Below the pieces are notes generated by a model. The model saw only the letters and a list, made by a program, of their open reading frames with translations. It searched no databases and was not told the DNA's origin. From Rhodospirillales bacterium (GTDB lineage: Bacteria; Pseudomonadota; Alphaproteobacteria; Reyranellales; Reyranellaceae): DNA of 8,357 nucleotides. The DNA is taken from assembly GCA_013205335.1 (NCBI GenBank), contig JABMNB010000638.1, forward strand, positions 1-8,357. Direction: 5' to 3'. Each line of letters opens with the position of its first letter. Position 1 is the stretch's first letter. Below, one piece after another: positions 1-6,916 of the stretch. The position numbers were made by a program, and so were the translations under genes.

Positions 1-150
1 AATCTGCAGGAGACGCTGGTCGAGGCCATCCTCGACCTTTGCCTCGCGCAGCCTCAGGTCGTCGAAGCCCGCGTCTCGACCGAGAAGCCCGACGTCTACA
101 AGGATTGCCGTGTCGGGTACGAGGCCGTCCGCCGTCGTTCAGCAGGCTGA
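1..150 (+). CDS. folB: dihydroneopterin aldolase, C-terminal fragment
   Basis: Frame 1 is open from the first base to a TGA at 148-150, giving 49 residues of the C-terminal end of a protein whose start lies outside the window. The segment begins NLQETLVEAILDLCL and later reads VSTEKPDVYKDC followed by VGYEA. This resembles the end of FolB-family proteins: a helix of the N-ETLAE-type, then a beta strand ending in EKP or EKxD, then a final VGVEI-like strand. FolB is cytosolic and converts 7,8-dihydroneopterin to 6-hydroxymethyl-7,8-dihydropterin plus glycolaldehyde in folate synthesis. The active-site portion is not visible, so a FolB-like or FolX-type paralogue is possible. The next gene begins 12 bases after the stop on the same strand, so the two may be co-transcribed, but no functional link is evident. 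The call rests on pattern recognition of a short fragment. Confidence 0.6.
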   Translation, partial: NLQETLVEAILDLCLAQPQVVEARVSTEKPDVYKDCRVGYEAVRRRSAG

Positions 151-162
151 GCGACCCTCTCA

Positions 163-1083
163 ATGTCCCCGTCCGTCGGTGCGCTGCGTCGCGCCTCCCT
201 GGTGTTGCTGTTCGCCGCGTTGATCTGGGGGTCGATGATCCCGGTTCTCGCGGCGCTGGCCGAGCATTACGATAACTGGCTTCTGTCGTGGTCGCGCTAC
301 ATCCTGGGCCTGCCGGTATTGTGGTTGGCCGTGCTGCTCAGCAGGCCGCCGGCGGCACAGCCGCGGCCGCTGCAGTGGGGGCGGCTCCTGCGTCTCGGCG
401 CGGCGATGACGGCCTTCTCGGTGCTCTACACGTTCGGGGTGGCGCACGCCCATCCCGCGACCTCGGCGATCGTGCTGATGTGCGGGCCGATATGGGCGAC
501 CCTGCTGTCGCGCGTGATGCTGGACTCCACGACGCCTCCGGGCTTCGCGGTCACGCTCTTGCTGGTCGTTGCAGGCGGCATCGTCGTCGTGATGGGCACG
601 CCTGGCCGCGCGGCGGGCTCCTTTGGGCTCGAGGGCGGCGAAGCGCTGCTGGTGGTCGCCCAACTCTGCTGGAGCTGGTACTCGATTCGCGCCCAGCAAT
701 GGCTGTCGGATCGCGGCCAGATTGCGCTGTCGGCGCTGACGTCCACGGTGGCCAGCGTGCTGCTGGGGGTGGTCTGTGCGGTCGTCTGGGCAGTGGGCGG
801 CCTCACCTGGCCGACGCGGCCTCCGACACCGCTCGAGTGGGGCATGGTGGCGTGGATCGGCGTGCTCGGCGTCGCGGTGGCGGTGCTGCTGTGGAACACC
901 GGCGTTTCGCTGGTCGGCGTGCCCGTCGCCTCGCTGTTCGCCAACTCCGCACCGGTTTTTGCCATCGGCCTCGCTGCTCTGATGGGACGCGAGTCCAGTT
1001 GGCTTCAGGTGGCCGGCGGCTTCATCGTCCTGGCGGGCATCGCCCAGCTCCAGCTCCGCCAAACCCGCGCGGCGCGGCGGTGA
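163..1083 (+). CDS. EamA/DMT-family membrane transporter (first of a paralogous pair)
   Basis: A 306-residue, very hydrophobic protein with about ten predicted membrane helices arranged as two EamA repeats (roughly residues 13-145 and 157-297). This is the standard size and layout of the drug/metabolite transporter superfamily. Visible family features are an early IWGSMIPV segment, a GGEALLVVAQLCWSWYS start of the second repeat, and a late LLWNTGVSLVGVPVAS helix followed by APVFA. Members sit in the inner membrane and usually export or exchange small metabolites, but the substrate cannot be read from sequence. The ATG at 163 has no strong Shine-Dalgarno sequence, so expression may depend on coupling to the gene ending at 150. 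The TGA stop overlaps the GTG start of the following paralogue. A long open frame on the opposite strand (160-1062) is a high-GC shadow: it lacks hydrophobic segments and is rich in Arg, Gln and His. Confidence 0.88.
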   Translation: MSPSVGALRRASLVLLFAALIWGSMIPVLAALAEHYDNWLLSWSRYILGLPVLWLAVLLSRPPAAQPRPLQWGRLLRLGAAMTAFSVLYTFGVAHAHPATSAIVLMCGPIWATLLSRVMLDSTTPPGFAVTLLLVVAGGIVVVMGTPGRAAGSFGLEGGEALLVVAQLCWSWYSIRAQQWLSDRGQIALSALTSTVASVLLGVVCAVVWAVGGLTWPTRPPTPLEWGMVAWIGVLGVAVAVLLWNTGVSLVGVPVASLFANSAPVFAIGLAALMGRESSWLQVAGGFIVLAGIAQLQLRQTRAARR

Positions 1084-2015
1084 CGAAGTCCTCGACGAGC
1101 AGGCGCGGCCGGCATCACATGCTGGGAGCCTTCGCCGCGATGGTATTCGTGGGCATGAGCTGGGGCGCCAACGTGCCTGTCTCCAAGGTCATGCTCGAGC
1201 ACTTCGATGTTGTGCCGATGCTGGCGATCCGCACTTCGGTTGCGGTGGCGACCCTCGGGGTGCTGCTGGTCCTGGTGGAGGGCATCAGCAACCTGCGGAT
1301 CGAGGTTGGGCTGAAACGGTTCCTGCTGATCGGCCTGATGATGAGCGGCTTCTTCACGATCTTCACCGTGGGAATCCGGTTCAGCAATCCAATTTCGGCG
1401 GCCGCGGTACAGGTGGCGGGGCCGTTGGTGGCCGCGGCGACGGTGCGACTGATGACCGGAATGCGCTTCGATCCGGGTTTCGGGGTGGCTCTGGCGCTGA
1501 CCCTGGCGGGTGGGGCCATTCTGGCGGCCGGCAGTCTGTTCGGGCGAGGCGCCCTGACCTTGGGCGGTGGCGAGATCATCGTGCTGCTCTCCAACGTGCT
1601 TTGGACGGTCTACAGCCTGAAGGCGCAGGCCTGGTTCGACCGTGCCAGCCAGCTCCACCGGGCCTATGTCGCGTCGCTGTCCGCCCTGGTCTGGATGTTG
1701 CTTCTCAGCCTGGTGCTGATCGGTCTTGGCTGGGCGCACTCGCCATTTGCGGTGACCGATGTCTGGGTTTGGACGCAGCTTCTACTCGTGGCCGTCTTCG
1801 CCAGCGGGATGGGTGCCTATCTGTGGAACGTCGGCGCGAGCAGGCTCGGTGTTGCAATTGCGTCGCTCTGGGTCAATCTCGTGCCGTTTTTCGCCGTATT
1901 GTGGTCAATGACATATGGCTTCATTCCCAACGCCTACCAGATCGCCGGTGGGCTCGTCGCCCTGAGCGGCGTCGTCTACATGCAGTGGCGCAAGCTGAAA
2001 ACGATGAAACGCTAA
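1080..2015 (+). CDS. EamA/DMT-family membrane transporter (second of a paralogous pair)
   Basis: A 311-residue protein from GTG at 1080, or 298 residues from ATG at 1119. I prefer the GTG because it forms a GTGA overlap with the upstream stop, the usual sign of translational coupling. The ATG lacks a better-placed ribosome site, although AGG at 1101 makes it possible. About ten membrane helices form two EamA repeats (about 18-150 and 163-305). It aligns by eye along its length with the upstream gene: SWGANVPV against IWGSMIPV, LEHFD against AEHYD, GGGEIIVLLSNVLWTVYS against EGGEALLVVAQLCWSWYS, and YLWNVGASRLGVAIAS against LLWNTGVSLVGVPVAS. The pair therefore probably arose by duplication but is well diverged. 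It is presumably an inner-membrane metabolite exporter of unknown substrate. The frame is open back to 288, through the upstream gene, but that stretch is not transporter-like. The stop is 11 bases before the ketoisomerase gene. Confidence 0.88.
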   Translation: MTKSSTSRRGRHHMLGAFAAMVFVGMSWGANVPVSKVMLEHFDVVPMLAIRTSVAVATLGVLLVLVEGISNLRIEVGLKRFLLIGLMMSGFFTIFTVGIRFSNPISAAAVQVAGPLVAAATVRLMTGMRFDPGFGVALALTLAGGAILAAGSLFGRGALTLGGGEIIVLLSNVLWTVYSLKAQAWFDRASQLHRAYVASLSALVWMLLLSLVLIGLGWAHSPFAVTDVWVWTQLLLVAVFASGMGAYLWNVGASRLGVAIASLWVNLVPFFAVLWSMTYGFIPNAYQIAGGLVALSGVVYMQWRKLKTMKR

Positions 2016-2026
2016 GACAGGCTCCC

Positions 2027-2470
2027 ATGCCCGACATGACTCTTCCTCATCTCGAGATTTCCCGTTGCCGCTGGCTTTCGATTCCCGGCAGGGGCGACGA
2101 GCGCGGCAAACTCAACTTCCTGGAGTTCGACGATCGGTTGGGTTTCACCGTGCGGCGCCTTTTCTGGTTGCACGACATCGCCGCCGGCCAGTGGCGCGGC
2201 CGGCACGGTCACCGGGAGTCGCACCTCGTCACCCTGGTGATGAACGGCTCCTGCAAGGTCCATCTCGACGACGGCATCATGAAGGAGACGGTCGTCCTCG
2301 ATGACCCCGGGCGCGCACTGCACATCGGGCCGATGGTGTGGCATGAGCTGAACGAGTTTACGCCGCAGACCGTCATCCTGGTCATCGCCTCGACCCTGTA
2401 TGACGAGAGCGAATATCTCCGCGACTACGAGACCTTCAAGCGCGTAGTGGCGGCGGCGAGGGGCGCATGA
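2027..2470 (+). CDS. fdtA: cupin-fold nucleotide-sugar 3,4-ketoisomerase (FdtA/QdtA/WxcM-like)
   Basis: A 147-residue protein of normal length for the FdtA/QdtA family of dTDP-4-oxo-6-deoxyglucose 3,4-ketoisomerases. The family features appear in order: DERGKLNFLEF at 24-34, a VRRLFWLHDI strand at 42-51, the active-site RGRHGH at 57-62 with His60 and His62 as the likely catalytic pair, HLDDG at 79-83, GPMVWHELNEF at 101-111, and the closing YDESEYLRDYETF at 125-137. The enzyme shifts the keto group from C4 to C3 of dTDP-4-keto-6-deoxyglucose in the cytosol, preparing it for transamination. Whether the C4 configuration produced is galacto (Fdt) or gluco (Qdt) cannot be decided by eye, so the symbol is by family. 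The usual His-Gln after the catalytic motif reads His66-Leu67 here. The ATG at 2027 follows a weak AGACAGG. The stop overlaps the next start as ATGA, which supports coupling with the aminotransferase acting next in the pathway. Confidence 0.85.
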   Translation: MPDMTLPHLEISRCRWLSIPGRGDERGKLNFLEFDDRLGFTVRRLFWLHDIAAGQWRGRHGHRESHLVTLVMNGSCKVHLDDGIMKETVVLDDPGRALHIGPMVWHELNEFTPQTVILVIASTLYDESEYLRDYETFKRVVAAARGA

Positions 2471-3573
2471 TTCCCTTCCTCGACATGAAGTCGGTCTACA
2501 CCGAGCTCAAGCCGGAGCTCGATGCCGCCTACGCGCGCGTCATGGAGTCCGGCTGGTTCGTGCTCGGCAAGGAAGTCGAGGCCTTCGAGAACGAATACGC
2601 AGCCTTCTGCGGTACCCGGCATTGCGTCGGTCTGGGCAACGGCCTGGAGGCGCTCGAACTGGCCTTGCGGGCCTGGAACATCGGCGCCGGCGACGAAGTC
2701 ATCGTGCCGTCCAACACCTATATCGCGACCTGGCTGGCAGTGACCGCGGTCGGGGCCAAGGTGGTCCCGGTGGAGCCGACGCCCGGCGGTCCGAACATCG
2801 ATCCCGACCGGATCGCGGCGATGCTCACGCCTCGTACCAAGGCGATCATGCCTGTCCATCTTTACGGCCAGCCGGCCGACATGGATGCGATCATGGCACT
2901 TGCCGGCAAGCATGGATTGAAGGTGGTCGAGGACGTGGCGCAGGCGCAGGGTGCGAAGGTGCGCGGCCGGCGGACCGGTTCTCTCGGCGATGCGGGCGCG
3001 CACAGTTTCTTTCCGAGCAAGAATATCGGGGCTTTCGGGGACGGCGGGGCCGTCACGACCGACGATCCGAAGCTCGCCGAGCGGCTCCGCGTCCTGCGCA
3101 ACTACGGCAGCCGCGTCAAATACGTGAACCTGGAGCGCGGCTTCAACTCGCGCCTCGACGAACTGCAGGCTGCGCTCCTGCGCGTCAAGTTGCCGAAGCT
3201 CGACGAGTGGAACGAGCGACGCCGCGTCATTGCCGCGCGCTACGACGACAAGTTGGCCGTCATTCCGAGCCTCGGCCTGCCCAACGTGCCGCAATGGGCG
3301 GAGCCGGTGTGGCATCTCTACGTGGTGCGGACGAATCGGCGGGCCGACCTGGTGAAGGCCCTGGAAAAGGCCGGCATCGGATCGCTGATCCACTATCCCA
3401 TCCCACCACATCTGCAAGAGGCCTACGCCGACCTCCGCCAGGGAAAGGGGAGCTATCCCCTTGCCGAGAAGCTGGCGGAAAGCGTGCTCAGCCTGCCCAT
3501 GGGCCCCCACATGCCGGTCGAGTCCGTCGACGAAGTCTGCGCGGTGATCCGGGAGACGCTCGAAGCCGGTTGA
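2467..3573 (+). CDS. fdtB: DegT/DnrJ/EryC1/StrS-family sugar aminotransferase (FdtB/QdtB-like)
   Basis: A 368-residue PLP-dependent enzyme of typical family length. Visible motifs are GLGNGLEALELAL at 55-67 (cofactor phosphate region), SNTYIATWLAV at 82-92, VVEDVAQAQGA at 153-163 with the PLP-ring Asp156 and Gln159, FFPSKNIGAFGDGGAV at 181-196 with Lys185 as the Schiff-base lysine, FNSRLDELQAALLRVKL, and the late SLIHYPIPPHLQ. The family transfers an amino group, usually from glutamate, to a keto-sugar nucleotide. Directly behind a 3,4-ketoisomerase, the expected reaction is amination at C3 of dTDP-3-keto-6-deoxyhexose to give dTDP-3-amino-3,6-dideoxy-galactose or -glucose, a precursor of O-antigen, S-layer or exopolysaccharide sugars. 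GAGGGG at 2458-2463 and the ATGA overlap support the start at 2467. The family is certain; the substrate is inferred from the neighbour. No N-acetyltransferase follows, since the next gene is convergent. Confidence 0.9.
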   Translation: MIPFLDMKSVYTELKPELDAAYARVMESGWFVLGKEVEAFENEYAAFCGTRHCVGLGNGLEALELALRAWNIGAGDEVIVPSNTYIATWLAVTAVGAKVVPVEPTPGGPNIDPDRIAAMLTPRTKAIMPVHLYGQPADMDAIMALAGKHGLKVVEDVAQAQGAKVRGRRTGSLGDAGAHSFFPSKNIGAFGDGGAVTTDDPKLAERLRVLRNYGSRVKYVNLERGFNSRLDELQAALLRVKLPKLDEWNERRRVIAARYDDKLAVIPSLGLPNVPQWAEPVWHLYVVRTNRRADLVKALEKAGIGSLIHYPIPPHLQEAYADLRQGKGSYPLAEKLAESVLSLPMGPHMPVESVDEVCAVIRETLEAG

Positions 3574-3574
3574 A

Positions 3575-3603
3575 GCTCCCGGGAGCATCCACGGCGGCGC
3601 CGC
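3575..3603. repeat. two short GC palindromes between convergent genes
   Basis: The 37 bases between the converging aminotransferase and ATPase genes hold two perfect palindromes: GCTCCCGGGAGC at 3575-3586, immediately after the aminotransferase stop, and GCGGCGCCGC at 3594-3603, just before the stop of the minus-strand operon. Placement suggests a bidirectional transcription end. Neither has a clear T-run on either strand and neither has a real loop, so an intrinsic terminator is not demonstrated. They may be chance features of GC-rich DNA. Confidence 0.35.
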
Positions 3604-3610
3604 AGCCTCT

Positions 3611-4381
3611 TCAGTGGTTGTGGAGGATCTGGCCGAGGAAGAGCTTGGTGCGCTCGTTTCGGGGATTGGCGAAGAACTCCTCGGGCTCGTTCTGCTCGAC
3701 GATCTCGCCGCGATCCATGAAGATCACCCGGTCGGCCACGGCGCGGGCGAAGCCCATCTCGTGGGTGACGCAGATCATGGTCATGCCCTCGCGCGCCAGC
3801 TCGATCATGACGTCGAGCACTTCCTTCACCATCTCGGGGTCGAGGGCAGAGGTCGGCTCGTCGAACAGCATGATCTTGGGACGCATGCAGAGTGCGCGGG
3901 CGATCGCCACGCGCTGCTGCTGACCGCCTGAAAGCTGGCCGGGATACTTGAGCGCCTGCTCGGGGATGCGCACCCGGTTCAGCAGGCTCATGGCGATCTC
4001 CTCGGCCTCCTTCTTCGGCGTCTTCTTCACCCAGATCGGCGCCAGAGTGAGGTTGTCGAGGATGGTGAGGTGCGGGAAGAGATTGAACGACTGGAACACC
4101 ATGCCGACTTCGCGGCGGATCGCCTCGATGTTCTTGACGTCGTTGGACAGGGTGACGCCGTGCACGATGATGTCGCCCCGCTGATGCTCTTCCAGCCGGT
4201 TGATGCAGCGGATCAGCGTCGACTTGCCCGACCCCGACGGTCCACAGATGACGATCTTCTCGCCTTCCTTCACGTCGAGATTGATGTCCGTCAGCACGTG
4301 GAACTGTCCGAACCACTTGTTGACGTCCTTGAGCTGGATCACCGATTCGACCTTCGAGAGATCGCGGGCGGTTGCGGCCAT
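3611..4381 (-). CDS. aapP: general L-amino-acid ABC transporter, ATP-binding subunit
   Basis: A 256-residue ATPase with a complete set of ABC motifs: Walker A GPSGSGKST at 47-55, Q-loop Gln97 in VFQSFNLFPHLT, signature LSGGQQQRVAIARAL at 150-164, Walker B IMLFDEP at 170-176, D-loop SALD at 178-181 and switch His207 in VTHEMGFA. These exact flanking sequences mark the polar amino-acid uptake subfamily (HisP/GlnQ/AapP/BztD). The protein works on the cytoplasmic face as a dimer, powering import through the AapQ-AapM permease. It is the last gene of the operon. The ATG at 4381 is preceded by AGGGAG (plus-strand 4388-4393) with a 6-base spacer, and lies 21 bases after the stop of aapM. AapP is assigned over GlnQ or HisP because of the Q-M-P gene order and the long permeases. 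Confidence 0.95.
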   Translation of the reverse strand: MAATARDLSKVESVIQLKDVNKWFGQFHVLTDINLDVKEGEKIVICGPSGSGKSTLIRCINRLEEHQRGDIIVHGVTLSNDVKNIEAIRREVGMVFQSFNLFPHLTILDNLTLAPIWVKKTPKKEAEEIAMSLLNRVRIPEQALKYPGQLSGGQQQRVAIARALCMRPKIMLFDEPTSALDPEMVKEVLDVMIELAREGMTMICVTHEMGFARAVADRVIFMDRGEIVEQNEPEEFFANPRNERTKLFLGQILHNH

Positions 4382-4402
4382 GAGTTGCTCCCTGACGGCG
4401 CC

Positions 4403-5683
4403 TTAGCGGCGCGTACCCTTGTTGAGCTCGACTTCCAGGTACTTGCTGTACCGCGACATCGAGAAACAGAAGATGAAGTAGACGAAGGCGGCGAACAGGT
4501 AGACCTCACCCGGGAAGCCCGCCCAGTTGGGGTCGACCAGCGCCTGGTTGGCCGTGTTGAGGAAATCGAAGATGCCGATGATCAGCACCAGCGACGTATC
4601 CTTGAAGAAGCCGATGAAGGTGTTGATGAGCGGCGGGATCACCACGCGCAGCGCCTGCGGCAGGATGATCAGCAGCGTCTTCTGCAAATAGTTTAGCCCC
4701 ATCGCGTCGGCCGCCTCGAACTGGCCCTTGGGCAGTGACTGGAGGCCGCCGCGGATGACCTCGGCGATGTAGGCGCCGGCGAACAGGATGACGGCGACCT
4801 GGGCCCGAAGGAACTTGTCGATGGTGGTGCCCGAGGGCAGAAACAGCGGCAGCATGACCGACGCCATGATCAGCAGGCTGATCAGCGGCACGCCGCGGAT
4901 CAGTTCGATGAAGCCCACGCACAGGCCCTTGATCAGCGGCAGGTTGGACCGCCGGCCGAGCGCCAGGAGGATGCCGTAGGGGAAGGCAAAGGCGAGGCCA
5001 TAGGTGGCGAGGATCAGCGTCACCGGCAGGCCGCCCCACAGGCTGGTCTCGACGTAGCTGAGCGGGGCAATCGCTATGCTCCACTTGGGCAGCACGCCTG
5101 CGATCCGCAAGGCGAGGCCGACAATACCGATGCCAATCAAGGCGTAGTAAGCAGCGCGTTCGTTTGCTGCAGCGAGTGCGCTGCGCAGCGTCAGTCCGAT
5201 CGCGCCGCCCACTACGGCGACGAACAGGATGAGGCTGAGCGGAATGTGGATCTGGCCGAACATCAGAAGGAAGGTGACGAACGAGCCGACGCCCCAGATC
5301 ACGAGCAGGCGCCAGTTCCACATGCGGCGGTCGGCGCTCATCACCAGCATGGCCAGCATGGCGATGACGGCGAACAGCGGTCGCCAGTGCTGTTCGTAGG
5401 GGAACGAGCCAAAGAAGATGTAGCGGTATTTTTCCCGGATCAAAGCCCAGCAGGCGCCGCTGCCTCGGCATTCGGCGCCGGTCGACGCCGTGAAGTTGGC
5501 GGTGAACAGCGCCCAGTCGAGGAACCAGGCGAGAATCCAGCCGACGGCACCGATCAGCACAATCGTGGTGATTCCGTTGCCCCAGCTCGAGAACAGGTTC
5601 TTGCGGGCCCAGCCGAGGGGGCCGGTCTCGTCGACCGGCGGGGCGATGGGCTGGCGTTCGCCGACAGGCATTATATCGGTCAT
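4403..5683 (-). CDS. aapM: general L-amino-acid ABC transporter, permease subunit M
   Basis: A 426-residue inner-membrane permease. The N-terminal third carries family-specific features: a GPLGWARKNLF segment at 21-31, a membrane helix at about 37-60, and a periplasmic stretch with two cysteines in ECRGSGACWALI at 71-82. More helices lead to a C-terminal binding-protein-dependent transport domain. The EAA loop that docks on the ATPase reads EVIRGGLQSLPKGQFEAADAMG at about 308-329 (the dipeptide AM being variable), then LPQALR at 341-346. The length, about twice that of simple HisM-type permeases, and the Cys-containing insert are characteristic of AapM/BztC. It pairs with AapQ to form the channel for a broad range of L-amino acids. 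The start is two bases after the aapQ stop; its ribosome site GAGGGAG lies inside the end of aapQ, pointing to coupled translation. Confidence 0.93.
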   Translation of the reverse strand: MTDIMPVGERQPIAPPVDETGPLGWARKNLFSSWGNGITTIVLIGAVGWILAWFLDWALFTANFTASTGAECRGSGACWALIREKYRYIFFGSFPYEQHWRPLFAVIAMLAMLVMSADRRMWNWRLLVIWGVGSFVTFLLMFGQIHIPLSLILFVAVVGGAIGLTLRSALAAANERAAYYALIGIGIVGLALRIAGVLPKWSIAIAPLSYVETSLWGGLPVTLILATYGLAFAFPYGILLALGRRSNLPLIKGLCVGFIELIRGVPLISLLIMASVMLPLFLPSGTTIDKFLRAQVAVILFAGAYIAEVIRGGLQSLPKGQFEAADAMGLNYLQKTLLIILPQALRVVIPPLINTFIGFFKDTSLVLIIGIFDFLNTANQALVDPNWAGFPGEVYLFAAFVYFIFCFSMSRYSKYLEVELNKGTRR

Positions 5684-5685
5684 GC

Positions 5686-6876
5686 TCAGCGCTCCCTCAG
5701 AGCGATGCTCTTGTTGTACCAGTTCATGAACGCCGAGATCGACAGGCTGACCGACAGGTAAGCGGCCATGATGATCAGGATGTTTTCGATCGCCTGCCCG
5801 GTCTGGTTGATGGTCACGTTGATCGAGGCGACCAGGTCGGGGTAGCCGATCGCGATGGCCAGCGAGCTGTTCTTCGTGATGTTGAGATACTGGCTGGTCA
5901 TCGGCGGGACGATGACCCTAAGCGCCTGGGGCAGCAGCACGAGACGCATCGACTGGCCGCGCGACAGGCCGAGCGCCGCCGCCGCCTCGCTCTGGCCCTT
6001 GTGCAGGGCAAGGATACCGGAGCGCACAATCTCGGCCACGAAGGCCGAGGTGTAGAGCACCAGGCCCACGAGCAGGGCGGTGAACTCGGGCTGAATGACG
6101 ATGCCGCCGCTGAAGTTGAAACCCTTCAGCTCGGGCCAGCTCATATGATGCGGCGCGCCGCCGGCCAGCCAGACGAGGAACGGAAAAACGATGATGATGC
6201 CGAGCCCTGCAGAAATGGTCGGGAAGGGCTGGCCCGTGGCCTCCTGGCGCCTCTTGGCCCAGCGGCCGAGCATCCAGGCGCCGGCGATTCCGATCAGGAA
6301 GGCGATGCCCATCCACAGGTGAATCGGATCGGCCAACGGCACCGGGAAATAGACGCCACGATTGCTGAGGAACACGCTGTTCCACAGCAGCGAGATGGCC
6401 TGGCGCGGCCCAGGAAATGCCTCGCTGATCAGCTTGTAGAACAGGAACAGCCACAGCAGCAGCGGCACATTGCGGAAAGCCTCGACGTACCAGGCGCAGA
6501 TCCGGCTGAGCAGCCAGTTGGGTGAAAGCCGGCCGACGCCGACCAGCGTACCGAGAAGGGTGCTGAGGAGGATGCCGAGGACGGCGACGCGCAGGGTGTT
6601 GAGAATGCCGACCCAGATCGCGCGGGCGTAGGTGCTCGCTGGCGAATACTCGATCATCGTGTCGCCGATCTCGAAGCCCGCTTCCCGCTCGAGAAAGTGG
6701 AAGCCGCTGGCGATCTTCTGGCGCTGCAGGTTCTCGATTGTGTTGCTTACCAGATACCAGGCGAGAAACCCGACGAGACCGACCACAACGATCTGGAACA
6801 CCCAGCCGCGAACGACCGGATCGTTCCACGGCGCCACTTTGACACGTGGCGCAGAGCCGAGACTCTCGACTGCCAT
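5686..6876 (-). CDS. aapQ: general L-amino-acid ABC transporter, permease subunit Q
   Basis: A 396-residue inner-membrane permease. A first helix lies at about 25-45, followed by FHFLEREAGFEIGDTMI at 59-75, the AapQ/BztB-specific segment ahead of the transport domain. Then come the NTLRVAVLGILLSTLLGT helix and EAFRNVPLLLWLFLFY at 132-147. A large insertion with extra hydrophobic segments lies at about 160-260, again typical of AapQ and absent from short permeases. The EAA loop reads AEIVRSGILALHKGQSEAAA at 281-300, followed by LPQALR at 315-320. It forms the membrane channel with AapM. The ATG at 6876 has an AGGGGG ribosome site about 7 bases upstream. The 130-base gap to aapJ is much larger than the other gaps in the operon, which suggests that the level of binding protein is set separately from that of the permease. 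Confidence 0.93.
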   Translation of the reverse strand: MAVESLGSAPRVKVAPWNDPVVRGWVFQIVVVGLVGFLAWYLVSNTIENLQRQKIASGFHFLEREAGFEIGDTMIEYSPASTYARAIWVGILNTLRVAVLGILLSTLLGTLVGVGRLSPNWLLSRICAWYVEAFRNVPLLLWLFLFYKLISEAFPGPRQAISLLWNSVFLSNRGVYFPVPLADPIHLWMGIAFLIGIAGAWMLGRWAKRRQEATGQPFPTISAGLGIIIVFPFLVWLAGGAPHHMSWPELKGFNFSGGIVIQPEFTALLVGLVLYTSAFVAEIVRSGILALHKGQSEAAAALGLSRGQSMRLVLLPQALRVIVPPMTSQYLNITKNSSLAIAIGYPDLVASINVTINQTGQAIENILIIMAAYLSVSLSISAFMNWYNKSIALRER

Positions 6877-6895
6877 ACGCTATTCCCCCTGACTG

Positions 6896-6916
6896 GCGCG
6901 GCTTGCCCGCGCGGGC
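6896..6916 (-). repeat. GC-rich inverted repeat in the aapJ-aapQ gap
   Basis: Between the aapJ stop and the aapQ start, GCGCGG (6896-6901) and CCGCGC (6907-6912) can form a six-pair stem with a five-base loop. They overlap a perfect 12-base palindrome, GCCCGCGCGGGC, at 6905-6916. The structure sits just before the aapQ ribosome site on the transcript. There is no T-run after it on the minus strand, so it is not a standard terminator. It could stabilise the aapJ part of the mRNA or damp expression of the permease genes, as intergenic hairpins do behind other binding-protein genes. That role is inference. Confidence 0.4.

Noticed and set aside
288..1079. Open frame continuing upstream of the second EamA gene, which would give a 575-residue fusion
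   Set aside because: This stretch overlaps the first transporter completely in another frame, has Arg/Gly/Ala-rich low-complexity composition without membrane helices, and the family resemblance begins only near 1119. It is a high-GC shadow, not a fusion or frameshift product.
160..1739. Long minus-strand open frames antisense to the EamA pair
   Set aside because: They encode Arg/Gln/His-rich sequence with no recognisable domain, and the plus-strand frames have clear transporter features.
2425..3588. 387-residue minus-strand frame antisense to the aminotransferase
   Set aside because: The plus strand carries every PLP-enzyme motif. The antisense frame shows no domain and arises from codon bias at the third position.
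3453..4316. Minus-strand frame overlapping aapP in another register
   Set aside because: Its fragments are out-of-frame readings of the ABC ATPase, and the aapP frame has all the expected motifs intact.
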